In this document: one piece after another, positions 1 through 8,236 of the stretch
How the letters are laid out: each line of letters begins with the position of its first letter
Numbering within the stretch: the stretch's first letter is position 1
From: DATBGS01 sp036557885
Lineage (GTDB): Bacteria; Chloroflexota; Ktedonobacteria; Ktedonobacterales; DATBGS01
Direction of reading: 5' to 3'
NCBI GenBank assembly: GCA_036557885.1
Contig: DATBGS010000006.1
Coordinates: 16,369-80,368 of the forward strand
DNA: 64,000 nt
Notes under the pieces: generated by a model
Told to the model about the DNA's origin: nothing
Seen by the model: the letters and a program-made list of their open reading frames with translations, nothing else
Database searches by the model: none
Translations under genes and position numbers: made by a program

Positions 1-1363
1 GTGGCAGCAGGATGGCTGCATCTGGAGTTCCCCAGCCAGTTGCCATATCCCATCCCTGTCCGGCTCTGAAACCCGTGACGCTGTGCAGGGAAGTGCTCCC
101 TTTTGTAATATCGTGGAACCCCTTCCCCGCCAACTTATACAGCGCGGGATTGAGGAAGCCCAGCGGTTGCCCGGCCATTTGATCGGCTAGAGCAATAAGC
201 CCGGCCCATTGTGGGGCGGCAGCGCTTGTTCCGCCACCTGCGCTCCAACCGGCAGAGGCGCCAGGATAGGAATGATAGATAGGGAAAACTGCTTGCGCGC
301 CCCAGGACACATCAGGAATGGCGCGGCTGCCATTCAAGCGCGATTGAGTGGGCAAGTTTTTTTGCCAGTCAGGTTCTTTAAATAACAGGCTCAGACCACC
401 GCCGCTGGCTCTGCCGTCATTCCAGACTTGCTCACTTCCATATTTCCCGGTCTGGCCCTGGGGGAACATGTCCGTGCCCCCAACTGCCGTCACCAGGGGA
501 TCAGAGGCAGGCCAGAGGACGTTGGCGTAGGAGTAAGTAGTATGCTCGGAACAGTCCACATTTGTCGGGCCTTCATCGCCTGAACCAGCTAATATGGTGA
601 CATGCTCCTGCACAGCACGCTGATAGACGTTTTGATCGTAATCTTGCACCAGGTCTTCTCCGCTGCCGAGGTTCTGGTTACAGGGATTTCCAAGCAGGGT
701 TGGCTCCGAAGCGCCAAAACTCTGCGAAAAAACCTGCCCCAAATGATGGTCCAGCGCGTAGCGCGAAAGCTGCTCTAATTCAGGGAAACCTTGTACCCCC
801 TCTGTCTCGTGAACCGGGCTAACAAGAACAACAATGTTCGCTCCGGGAGCAATGGCATGCGCCCACTCCACATCAAGCGTTGTCTCACCAGCCCAATCAA
901 AAAAATCATTCGTCGCTGGATTTGACACCAACGTGAGCGGCGGTTTCAGCACCTCCAGGTGAGGTGGGTCTGGCAGGGCGAAGGTCTGATCAAAAACATG
1001 GACATCATTTTGGATGGTTGGGCTTCCCAATGGGACGAGTATGACGATGGTGGTGCCTTTCCCATCAAATCCCCTGGTGTAGAGCGGGTTGAGATCATAA
1101 AATTCGTGTACTTGCGCTGGACTCAAACACACATTGCCCGAAGCAGACCTGGCACAGAGCTTCAGGGCTTCATCGGCCCCAACCCCCAGGGGAAGTGCAG
1201 TGGCCGTCTGGGTGGGCTGATGTGAAGGTGATGGACGCTCGCCCGCTTTTGGCGCCGGTGCTGCGCATGAGGAAAGAAGCACGAACGCCCCCAAAGCACA
1301 GAGCGCTTGCCAGATGCTCCAAAAGGCGGGGCGTTTTAAAGAAAGAGGACGGGCGTTTCTCAA
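1..1363 (-). CDS. S53 family (sedolisin/kumamolisin-like) serine peptidase lipoprotein, 3' end outside window
   Basis: The minus-strand reading frame runs off the left edge. Seen: a TTG start at 1363 with AAGGAAAG five bases upstream, a hydrophobic N-terminus ending in a lipobox-like LSSC, then a short Pro/Thr linker and a sedolisin catalytic domain. The catalytic Glu and Asp are E160 and D164 (ETTLD), the oxyanion Asp lies in SGDEG, and the nucleophile is S380 in GGTSAAAP. The calcium-site region WDMATGWGTPDA lies at the window edge, so only a few residues are missing. Family knowledge: acid-active secreted endopeptidases, usually with an N-terminal pro-domain of about 180 residues. Here the catalytic domain begins about 60 residues after the lipobox, so the pro-domain appears absent. 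Inferred role: extracellular, lipid-anchored protein degradation. The family is near certain; the start is probable. Confidence 0.88.
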   Translation of the reverse strand, partial: MRNARPLSLKRPAFWSIWQALCALGAFVLLSSCAAPAPKAGERPSPSHQPTQTATALPLGVGADEALKLCARSASGNVCLSPAQVHEFYDLNPLYTRGFDGKGTTIVILVPLGSPTIQNDVHVFDQTFALPDPPHLEVLKPPLTLVSNPATNDFFDWAGETTLDVEWAHAIAPGANIVVLVSPVHETEGVQGFPELEQLSRYALDHHLGQVFSQSFGASEPTLLGNPCNQNLGSGEDLVQDYDQNVYQRAVQEHVTILAGSGDEGPTNVDCSEHTTYSYANVLWPASDPLVTAVGGTDMFPQGQTGKYGSEQVWNDGRASGGGLSLLFKEPDWQKNLPTQSRLNGSRAIPDVSWGAQAVFPIYHSYPGASAGWSAGGGTSAAAPQWAGLIALADQMAGQPLGFLNPALYKLAGKGFHDITKGSTSLHSVTGFRAGQGWDMATGWGTPDAAILLP

Positions 1364-1749
1364 TGCTGCTTTCCTTAGTAAGAAATGGGCTGAGGCCGCT
1401 GAATTTGCACCCTTGAGAATTGGCAGCATTATACACAGGAAGCTCCGCAGTGTCCAGGAAGCTCATCAGTGTCCAGGAAGCTGGCCTGGAGGGTGTAGCC
1501 CTCCTGGTGCAGCCCTCTTCACGAATCTACGCCAGAATGCCTGCGTTCCTCTTTGTTCCTGTCTCTGTGCCAGGCTTTGGAGTCGGAGTCCGTCGAGAGC
1601 TTCAGTGTGCGCGATTGGTCGCGTAAGGCTCAATGGGCAAATCGGATGAACTGGCCCCGATGAAGGCTACCCCTACTTGTCTCTTGCTCGTAAAGGAAGT
1701 ACAATAGCCCATCAGACGGAATGTCCAAGACAGAGCAAAGGAGCAGCAT
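1364..1749. other. Intergenic region between divergent genes, with a short direct repeat
   Basis: No gene is supported here. It separates the divergent S53 peptidase and nitrilase-like genes and should hold both promoters. A 16-bp sequence (cagtgtccaggaagct) occurs at 1448-1463 and again at 1467-1482. A candidate plus-strand promoter is listed separately. Confidence 0.5.
1677..1705 (+). promoter_or_regulatory. Candidate sigma70-type promoter for the nitrilase-like gene
   Basis: TTGTCT at 1677-1682, a 17-base spacer, and TACAAT at 1700-1705, ending about 45 bases before the ATG at 1750. Match and spacing are good but this is a by-eye call. Confidence 0.4.
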
Positions 1750-2871
1750 ATGGTGAAGCCTTACACCGCTGTTGGACTCATTCCCACTGTGCGAGGCATT
1801 CGCACCCGCGCCGACATTAAACGCAACCTGGAACACCTCTCCCATCTGGTCAAGGCCGCTTCGTGGCTTTCCAGCCTGGATTTGCCCGTCAGGTTGATCG
1901 CCTTTCCTGAAGGGGCGCTGCAAGGCTTCAACGATGAGGTGCTCGACCTCGATCATGTGCAGTTCGCCAGAGAGTGCGCAATTGACATTCCTGGCGAGGA
2001 GACGGAGGAACTGGGCAAAATCGCCCGCACCTACAATGCGTTTATTATGGCCCAGGCCAAAGCGCGCCATCCGGAAATCAAAGATCGCTATTTCAACGTT
2101 GGCTTTATCCTCGATCCCGCCGGAGAGGTGATCTTACAGCACTACAAAGTCTCTCCGCTTTTTCCGGTGGAGCATTCTGTCTGCCCACACGACATCTATG
2201 ATTGGTGGATTGAACGCTATGGCAGGACGCTCGACGCCTTCTGGCCGGTGGCCGATACGGAGATCGGGCGGCTGGGCATTATGATGGCGAACGAAGGCTC
2301 TTATCCTGAAAACGCGCGTGCCCTGGCCCTCAACGGCGCGGAAGTCGTTTATCGCGCTTCGTATCCGCATCCGGCCACCGGCAACGACATCTTTGAGATT
2401 CAGAGCCGCGCCCGCGCCCTGGACAACAATATGTACCTCATCGCTCCCAACATGGGCACGTATTATCTCTTCCCGGAGGATGATACGGCGATTGATACCT
2501 TTGGTGGCCGCTCGTTTGTCATTAATTATAAGGGCCAGATTGTGGGACGCCAGGAGTATGGCGCAGGCTCAACCTATGTGGCCGGGGTGATTGATATTGA
2601 AGCGATGCGCGACCATCGCGCCCGCGCCCAATGGGACAACTGGCTCAAAGATGTACGCTCCGAACTCTATCAACTGCTTTATGAGCAGCCCATTTATCCC
2701 AAGAACCTCTATCTCACCCGCGAGCCGATGAAGCACGCTGAGTATCGTGAGCAGGTGATTCAGAAGCAAATTGCTCTGCTGCATGAGCGTGGCATCTGGG
2801 TCAAGCCAGTCGGCTATGCAGAAGAAAGCCTCGTTGGGGCAACGCTGAGGCCGGGAGAGGAAAACTCCTAG
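1750..2871 (+). CDS. Nitrilase-superfamily (carbon-nitrogen hydrolase fold) protein lacking the catalytic Cys
   Basis: A 373-aa protein with the CN-hydrolase layout. The catalytic Glu is at E54 (FPEGAL) and the Lys at K133 (HYKVS). The segment that normally carries the nucleophile, G-x-x-x-C-[YF]-D/E-x-x-[FY]-P-E, reads IMMANEGSYPE, with Ala180 (codon GCG at 2287-2289) where Cys is expected. The rest of the fold, including the RARALDNNMYL region, is conserved. Family knowledge: these enzymes hydrolyse nitriles, amides or carbamoyl groups through a Glu-Lys-Cys triad. Without the Cys, ordinary amidase chemistry is unlikely. It may bind a ligand, use another residue (C77 and C145 exist), or have a non-hydrolytic job. 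ATG start with AAAGGAG upstream. Monocistronic, followed by a strong terminator. Confidence 0.85.
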   Translation: MVKPYTAVGLIPTVRGIRTRADIKRNLEHLSHLVKAASWLSSLDLPVRLIAFPEGALQGFNDEVLDLDHVQFARECAIDIPGEETEELGKIARTYNAFIMAQAKARHPEIKDRYFNVGFILDPAGEVILQHYKVSPLFPVEHSVCPHDIYDWWIERYGRTLDAFWPVADTEIGRLGIMMANEGSYPENARALALNGAEVVYRASYPHPATGNDIFEIQSRARALDNNMYLIAPNMGTYYLFPEDDTAIDTFGGRSFVINYKGQIVGRQEYGAGSTYVAGVIDIEAMRDHRARAQWDNWLKDVRSELYQLLYEQPIYPKNLYLTREPMKHAEYREQVIQKQIALLHERGIWVKPVGYAEESLVGATLRPGEENS

Positions 2872-2880
2872 CTCTTTCGT

Positions 2881-2922
2881 AGAGAGGGCTTCCCTGTGAG
2901 AACAGGGAAGCCCTCTCTTTTT
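2881..2922 (+). terminator. Rho-independent terminator of the nitrilase-like gene
   Basis: A 17-bp perfect stem (2881-2897 with 2902-2918), a GAGA loop, and a run of five T at 2918-2922, ten bases after the stop codon. Confidence 0.92.
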
Positions 2923-3090
2923 GTCCTGGCTGGCAGAGCATGGGTGGTAACTTAATCGTAATCTTCTGCACCCTCTTTCGTAACGCCGTAGTAACCTCCC
3001 TCACCTACACTAGGCGTGGCTACTATTGCCAATGAAGGCTCAAACTGGGGTTTCTGCAAGACGAGCACCAGAAAGACTTAGGAGGGAACA

Positions 3091-5058
3091 ATGGTGCATA
3101 TTGGGGGCAGGGGAAAGGAGCGAGCCAGCGACGAGAAAGTTACTGGCTCGCTCGCTATGAGAAGGGCGAATACTCATCCAGACGTGCTGCCGATTTCGGA
3201 GGATGAACAACGACAGCTCGCAGCATGGAATGCAACACAGCAAAGCTATCCGTTGGATACATGCGTGCAGCAGTTGGTGGAAGAACAGGCGGTTCTCAGA
3301 CCAGAGGCTGTGGCGCTGGTGGCGGGGAATCAGACACTGAGTTATCGGGCGCTGAACCAGCGCGCCAATCAGCTTGCGCATTACTTACGCGCTTCAGGCG
3401 TATCCGCGAACGTGCTGGTGGGCCTGTGCATGGAGCGTTCTCCAGAGATGGTGATCGGGCTGCTGGGCATTCTCAAGGCAGGTGGGGCGTATGTGCCGTT
3501 GGACCCCGCCTATCCACCTGAGCGCCTGGCCTTTATGTTGGAGGATGCCCAGGCGCCCATTCTGATCACGCACTACTCCCTGGGGGCAAAACTCCCCACC
3601 TGTAACGCTCGTATTATTTGCCTGGATGCCGATGCGCCGATGCTGGCCGAGCAAAGCCAGAGCGATCTTCCGGTTGCGACCACAGGCGATGACCTGGCCT
3701 ATGTTATTTATACCTCTGGTTCGACAGGTAGGCCCAAAGGGGTGCAGATTACCCATCAAGGGCTGCTGAATCTGATCTTCTGGCACCAGCGCGCCTTCGC
3801 AGTGACCGCTGCTGATCGGGCGACTCAGCTTGCCAGCCCGGCTTTTGACGCCACCGGCTGGGAACTGTGGCCCTATCTGTGCTGCGGCGCCAGCGTGTAT
3901 CTGGTGGATGAGGAGCGACGCACGCTGTCAGCCGCGCTCCGCGACTGGCTAGTTAGCAGCGGCATCACCATCTCGTTTCTGCCTACCGCCCTGGCCGAAA
4001 GTATGCTTACCCTGGAATGGCCGCCCGACACGGCGCTGCGTCTCTTGCTCACTGGAGCCGATACGCTTCACCAGTATCCGCGCGCATCGCTGCCCTTTGC
4101 GCTGATCAACAATTATGGGCCAACCGAGGCAACTGTCGTCGCCACCTCCGGGTGCATTGCTCCGGCAGGGCAGGGAGATACAGCGCCCTCTATTGGCCGC
4201 CCGATTGCCAATACCCAGGTCTATATTTTGGACGAGTCTCTGCAACAGGTTTCCATTGGCACGCCAGGCGAGCTATGTATTGGCGGAGATGGTCTGGCGC
4301 GGGGCTATCTGCACCAACCAGAATTGACCGCTGAGAAGTTCATCCCCCACCCCTTGAGCGCTGTGCCAGGGGCGCGGCTCTACAGGACTGGTGATCTGGC
4401 GCGCTACCTGCCCGATGGACAGCTTGCTTTTCTGGGGCGTATAGATCAACAAATTAAGATTCGCGGCTATCGCATCGAGCCTGGTGAGATTGTGGCGGTG
4501 CTGAACAGACACCCGGCCATCCAGACCAGTTATGTGCTGGCGCGCGAGGATGCTTCTGGAGAGAAGCGCCTGGTCGCGTATCTGGTGCTGAAGTCTGAAA
4601 TGCAGGTCACATGTAGTTCTTTACAGAATATGATCAAAGACTATCTGCCTGATTATATGGTTCCGGCGAGTTTTGTCATGTTAGAAGATTTGCCAATGAC
4701 GCCCAACGGGAAAATAGATCGCGCCGCGCTGCCCGCGCCAAACGAGCACAATACCTTGCGGGATGAGGTGTTTGCCTCGCCCAGCACGCCTACAGAGCAG
4801 AAAATAGCCGAAATTGTGTCTGCGCTGCTGAAGGTAGAACGGGTAGGAGTGGAGGATAATTTCTTCCTGCTTGGCGGCCATTCGATGCTGGGCGCCCAGC
4901 TTGTGACGCGCATCGCTGCTACCTTTGGCATTGAACTGCCACTGCGCGCGCTTTTCGAGGCTCCCACTGTTCGCCAGCTAGCGAACAAAGTTGAGCTACG
5001 CCTGGTTGAGTGGTTGGAGACGTTAAGCGAGGAAGAAGCGCATCGTTTGCTGAAGTAG
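3091..5058 (+). CDS. Nonribosomal peptide synthetase adenylation-carrier (A-PCP) didomain, leucine-type code
   Basis: A 655-aa stand-alone A-PCP protein. Core motifs are seen in order: YTSGSTGRPKG (phosphate loop), FDATGWE (A4), NYGPTE (A5), YRTGDLARY, GRIDQQIKIRGYRIE, and the A10 lysine in PNGKID. The carrier domain near residues 575-640 has LGGHSML, with S598 as the phosphopantetheine site. Reading the ten specificity residues against GrsA gives D-A-W-F-L-G-N-V-V-K, the textbook leucine code. No condensation or thioesterase domain is fused. The ATG follows GGAGGG. It heads an operon with a P450 and a thioesterase, the arrangement used by NovH/NovI or NikP1/NikQ to hydroxylate a carrier-bound amino acid. 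Inference: it loads leucine for the P450. Family certain, substrate probable. Confidence 0.93.
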   Translation: MVHIGGRGKERASDEKVTGSLAMRRANTHPDVLPISEDEQRQLAAWNATQQSYPLDTCVQQLVEEQAVLRPEAVALVAGNQTLSYRALNQRANQLAHYLRASGVSANVLVGLCMERSPEMVIGLLGILKAGGAYVPLDPAYPPERLAFMLEDAQAPILITHYSLGAKLPTCNARIICLDADAPMLAEQSQSDLPVATTGDDLAYVIYTSGSTGRPKGVQITHQGLLNLIFWHQRAFAVTAADRATQLASPAFDATGWELWPYLCCGASVYLVDEERRTLSAALRDWLVSSGITISFLPTALAESMLTLEWPPDTALRLLLTGADTLHQYPRASLPFALINNYGPTEATVVATSGCIAPAGQGDTAPSIGRPIANTQVYILDESLQQVSIGTPGELCIGGDGLARGYLHQPELTAEKFIPHPLSAVPGARLYRTGDLARYLPDGQLAFLGRIDQQIKIRGYRIEPGEIVAVLNRHPAIQTSYVLAREDASGEKRLVAYLVLKSEMQVTCSSLQNMIKDYLPDYMVPASFVMLEDLPMTPNGKIDRAALPAPNEHNTLRDEVFASPSTPTEQKIAEIVSALLKVERVGVEDNFFLLGGHSMLGAQLVTRIAATFGIELPLRALFEAPTVRQLANKVELRLVEWLETLSEEEAHRLLK

Positions 5059-5120
5059 CTGAGTGTGAGTTCTGACCAAATCACTATATAAGCACGTTTT
5101 ATAAAGGAATAGATAGACGT

Positions 5121-6353
5121 ATGCCAACTGAGCGTTTGCTTTCTACTGATAAGCAAGACCTGAGCCTGACTCAGTTGCTCGATCCAGAAGTGGTAGCGAA
5201 TCCCTACCCGTTGTATCACCGGCTGCGGAGCGAAGACCCAGTGCACTGGGATCCGTTCCTCCATGCCTGGGTCGTGACACGCTACGCCGATGTGTTGACT
5301 GTCTTGCAGCGTTTCTCTGCTAATCGCACTCCTACACCTGAGCAGTTGACGGAGCTAGGACTATCTGCTTTAACTCCACTTGCTCAGATGATGGTGCGCC
5401 AAATGTTGTTCTTGGATCCCCCTGCTCACGGGCGTGTGCGAGGCTTGGCCTCCAAAGCCTTCACGCCCCGCAGGGTGGAGGCGTTGCGCGCGCATATTCA
5501 GGATATTACGAATAGCCTGTTAGATGCGGTTCAGGACACGGGGCACATGGATGTGATTGCAGAGCTTGGCTATCCCTTGCCGGCTATTGTCACCGCTGAG
5601 ATGCTGGGATTGCCCACCTCCGATTGGAAGCAGTTGACCAGGTGGTCAAGCGATTTTGCGCAGGTGCTTGGCAATTTCCAGCACAACCCCGACCGTGTTC
5701 CCCAGGTACTGCACAGCCTGGATGAGATGAGCGCATATTTCCACGCTGCTGTCCGCGAACAACGCAAGCACCCTCGTGATGGGCTGCTCTACGCGCTTAT
5801 GACCGCCGAGCAAGATGGCGACCATCTGAGCGAGGAGGAGGTCGTAGCTAATACCATCATCACGATGGTTGGCGGCCAGGAGACGACAACAAACCTGATT
5901 GGCAATGGCATCCTCACTTTGCTGCGCTTTCCAGATCAACTGGAGAAGCTCAAAGCAGACCTTTCCCTGATTCCTTCAGCAGTTGAGGAATTGCTGCGCT
6001 TTGAGAGTCCAAGTCAGCAAACAGCGCGTCTGGCCCCCGATGATGTGATGCTCGGAGGAAAATTGATTCGGAAGCGCCAGGCGGTTATTGCCGTGATGGG
6101 GGCCGCAAACCATGATCCAGAGCGGTTCCCAGAGCCAGACCGGTTGGATATTTGCCGTCAGGATAACCGGCATGTGGCTTTTGCCTGGGCCAGCCATTTC
6201 TGTTTTGGTGCACCACTGGCGCGCATTGAGGGGCAGACCGCGTTCTCGGCGGTGCTGCGGCGCATGCCAGAGCTACGCCTGGAACCTGGGCTGCTCACCT
6301 GGCGCGAGAATCTGGGATTACGTGGCCTGAACGCGCTCCACGTCGCTTTTTAG
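5121..6353 (+). CDS. Cytochrome P450, probably acting on the carrier-bound amino acid
   Basis: A 410-aa soluble bacterial class I P450. Seen: I-helix VGGQETTTN, K-helix EELLRFESP (ExxR), and the heme loop FAWASHFCFGAPLAR with the cysteine ligand C361. The gene lies 62 bases after the A-PCP gene, with AAGGAA upstream of its ATG. Known logic: P450s next to A-PCP didomains (NovI, NikQ, P450sky) hydroxylate the beta carbon of an aminoacyl-S-PCP. Given the leucine code, the inferred product is beta-hydroxyleucyl-S-PCP. The redox partner is not in the window. Hydroxylation at another position, or oxidation of a free substrate, is possible. Family certain, substrate inferred. Confidence 0.93.
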   Translation: MPTERLLSTDKQDLSLTQLLDPEVVANPYPLYHRLRSEDPVHWDPFLHAWVVTRYADVLTVLQRFSANRTPTPEQLTELGLSALTPLAQMMVRQMLFLDPPAHGRVRGLASKAFTPRRVEALRAHIQDITNSLLDAVQDTGHMDVIAELGYPLPAIVTAEMLGLPTSDWKQLTRWSSDFAQVLGNFQHNPDRVPQVLHSLDEMSAYFHAAVREQRKHPRDGLLYALMTAEQDGDHLSEEEVVANTIITMVGGQETTTNLIGNGILTLLRFPDQLEKLKADLSLIPSAVEELLRFESPSQQTARLAPDDVMLGGKLIRKRQAVIAVMGAANHDPERFPEPDRLDICRQDNRHVAFAWASHFCFGAPLARIEGQTAFSAVLRRMPELRLEPGLLTWRENLGLRGLNALHVAF

Positions 6354-6455
6354 CTCCATCCTCTGCACAAGATAACCGCTTAACTGATTGCTTCGGGGCG
6401 ATCAGGCAGGGGGGCTTGTGCTCGGATGCTGAAAGTAGAGAAGGGAAACGATTCG

Positions 6456-7397
6456 ATGTTGGATATACAGCCGGGCATTGAGGCCAGGCGCGCGCTCCTT
6501 GAAAAGTATCTCTCTGGGGAATTGTTACCGACCAGGAAAGCCGCAGGCGCTGCTACGCACCTCTCTCCGGGTAAAACCAGCAGTGGGCGTGAACATGTCA
6601 TCCCTATCCAGACGCAGGGCACAAAACGGCCCTTTTTCTATCTGCATGGGGACTGGACCGACAACGCTTTCTTCTGTTTTCCTCTGGCGCATCTGGTGGG
6701 CGAGGACCAGCCCTTCTATATCCTGACCCCCTACGATTTTCATGGCCTGGATGTGCTGCCCCCCTTAGAAGAGGTCGCTGCCGCCCATATCACTTCGCTG
6801 CGGGAGATCCAACCAGAGGGGCCGTATCTGCTTGGCGGCTTCTGTAACGGTGGGTTGACAGCCTACGAGATGGCACGCCAGCTTCAGAGCCAGGGGGAGC
6901 GCGTTGATCTGCTGGTGCTGATGGATGCTATTCCCCCGCGCACCCAGGCCATCTGCTCAGCTATCAAGCGCTGTGGAAAAATGACCGAAACCGGCCAGGC
7001 GAAGCAATTAGATCTGTATCTACGTATGGAGCATGCCTATCGCTATCTAGTTGATAAGCATTCGGATGACTTTGAACATATCAGTAAAAGCGACCCCCGC
7101 ATCGGCGCGTATTTCCCGCCAACGGAGACGCTGCGCAAAGAGTATCCCGCGATGTTTACCTGGGCGACAGCGCATTACCAGCCGACCTTTTATCAGGGCA
7201 AGGTAACGTTGTTCTGGGATGAGGCCGAGCCGTTCCGCAGGAAATGGTGGCATACCTGGGCAAAAAAGCAAGACCAGGATGTGGAAGAGTACATCATGCC
7301 CGGCACGCATTTTAGCTGTAAAACGGACTACCTGGAAGGAATGGCCGCCTGCTTACGCGCCTGTTTGAGCCTGATTCCATCAGCAGTTGCACTCTAA
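6456..7397 (+). CDS. Thioesterase (alpha/beta hydrolase, type I TE-like) with Cys nucleophile
   Basis: A 313-aa free-standing thioesterase from the second ATG, chosen because AGAAGGG precedes it; an upstream in-frame ATG at 6426 has no clear ribosome site. The nucleophile elbow is GGFCNGG, so C130 (6843-6845) replaces the usual Ser. The Asp in VLMDAIPP and the His in PGTHFSC complete a Cys-Asp-His triad. A short N-terminal segment with ARRALLEKYLSG precedes the hydrolase domain. It follows the P450 by 102 bases and precedes a GT2 gene by 14. Known: Cys-type TEs occur in NRPS systems, including the beta-lactone-forming TE of obafluorin. Inference: releases or transfers the modified aminoacyl group. 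A second homologue lies at 24514. Confidence 0.87.
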   Translation: MLDIQPGIEARRALLEKYLSGELLPTRKAAGAATHLSPGKTSSGREHVIPIQTQGTKRPFFYLHGDWTDNAFFCFPLAHLVGEDQPFYILTPYDFHGLDVLPPLEEVAAAHITSLREIQPEGPYLLGGFCNGGLTAYEMARQLQSQGERVDLLVLMDAIPPRTQAICSAIKRCGKMTETGQAKQLDLYLRMEHAYRYLVDKHSDDFEHISKSDPRIGAYFPPTETLRKEYPAMFTWATAHYQPTFYQGKVTLFWDEAEPFRRKWWHTWAKKQDQDVEEYIMPGTHFSCKTDYLEGMAACLRACLSLIPSAVAL

Positions 7398-7411
7398 GAA
7401 AGCTTCTACCT

Positions 7412-8194
7412 ATGGATGAAAAATATGGTGAGGTGGGCATCAGTGTTGTGATTCCCGTTCGCAACGAGGCCCAGAATCTCTATTACATCTTGCCGCGCAT
7501 CCCGCCGATGGTCCGCGAAGTCATTCTGGTTGACGGACATTCAACGGATGACACGGTTGCCGTCGCCAGGCGATTGCTGCCAACGATTCGCATTATTGAA
7601 CAACAGGGCCGAGGGAAAGGCGATGCTGTCCGGCTTGGCTTCGCGGCCTGCACAGGCGAGATCATTGTGATGCTTGATGGGGATGGCTCAACCGATCCCA
7701 AAGAGATTGCGCGTTTTGTGCAGGCGCTCTTGCAGGGGCATGATTTTGCCAAAGGCTCGCGCTTTATCGCAGGCGGGGGCAGCATTGATATAACGCCGTT
7801 GCGTCGGCTGGGCAATTACGCCTTGTGCCAATTGGTCAATCTGCTGTATTGGATTCGCTTTAGCGACCTGTGTTATGGCTATAACGCTTTCTGGAGCCAC
7901 TGTCTGGACGCTATCCAACTGGATTCCAGCGGCTTTGAGGTCGAAACACAGATCAGCCTACGCGCGCGGAAGGCGCACCTGAAAATTATCGAAGTGCCCA
8001 GCGTGGAACACTCGCGCATCTACGGCCAGAGCAACCTGCGCACATTCCGCGATGGCTGGCGCGTGCTGAAGACGATCATGAAGGAGCGTTACAAGAAGGC
8101 TCCTCTGTTGCCAGGGGTCCGGCCCTGGCCCGCTGCTTCTCGCGTGGATGAAGCCCTTGCTCGAAGGGAAGAACCGGCGGACGTAGTTGGCTGA
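7412..8194 (+). CDS. Glycosyltransferase family 2, polyprenyl-phosphate sugar transferase type
   Basis: A 260-aa GT2 (GT-A fold) protein resembling dolichol-phosphate mannosyltransferases (DPM1). Seen: SVVIPVRNEAQNL at the N-terminus, DGHSTDDT, and the metal-binding region VMLDGDGSTDP. Family knowledge: transfers a sugar from a nucleotide donor onto a lipid phosphate on the cytoplasmic membrane face. It sits 14 bases after the thioesterase and starts the glycan half of the operon. The sugar cannot be read from sequence. It may make the lipid-linked donor used by later genes. Confidence 0.86.
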   Translation: MDEKYGEVGISVVIPVRNEAQNLYYILPRIPPMVREVILVDGHSTDDTVAVARRLLPTIRIIEQQGRGKGDAVRLGFAACTGEIIVMLDGDGSTDPKEIARFVQALLQGHDFAKGSRFIAGGGSIDITPLRRLGNYALCQLVNLLYWIRFSDLCYGYNAFWSHCLDAIQLDSSGFEVETQISLRARKAHLKIIEVPSVEHSRIYGQSNLRTFRDGWRVLKTIMKERYKKAPLLPGVRPWPAASRVDEALARREEPADVVG

Positions 8195-8236
8195 ATGCAT
8201 CTGGTGATGCTTCGTGGCGCTTTGTAACGCTTCTTG

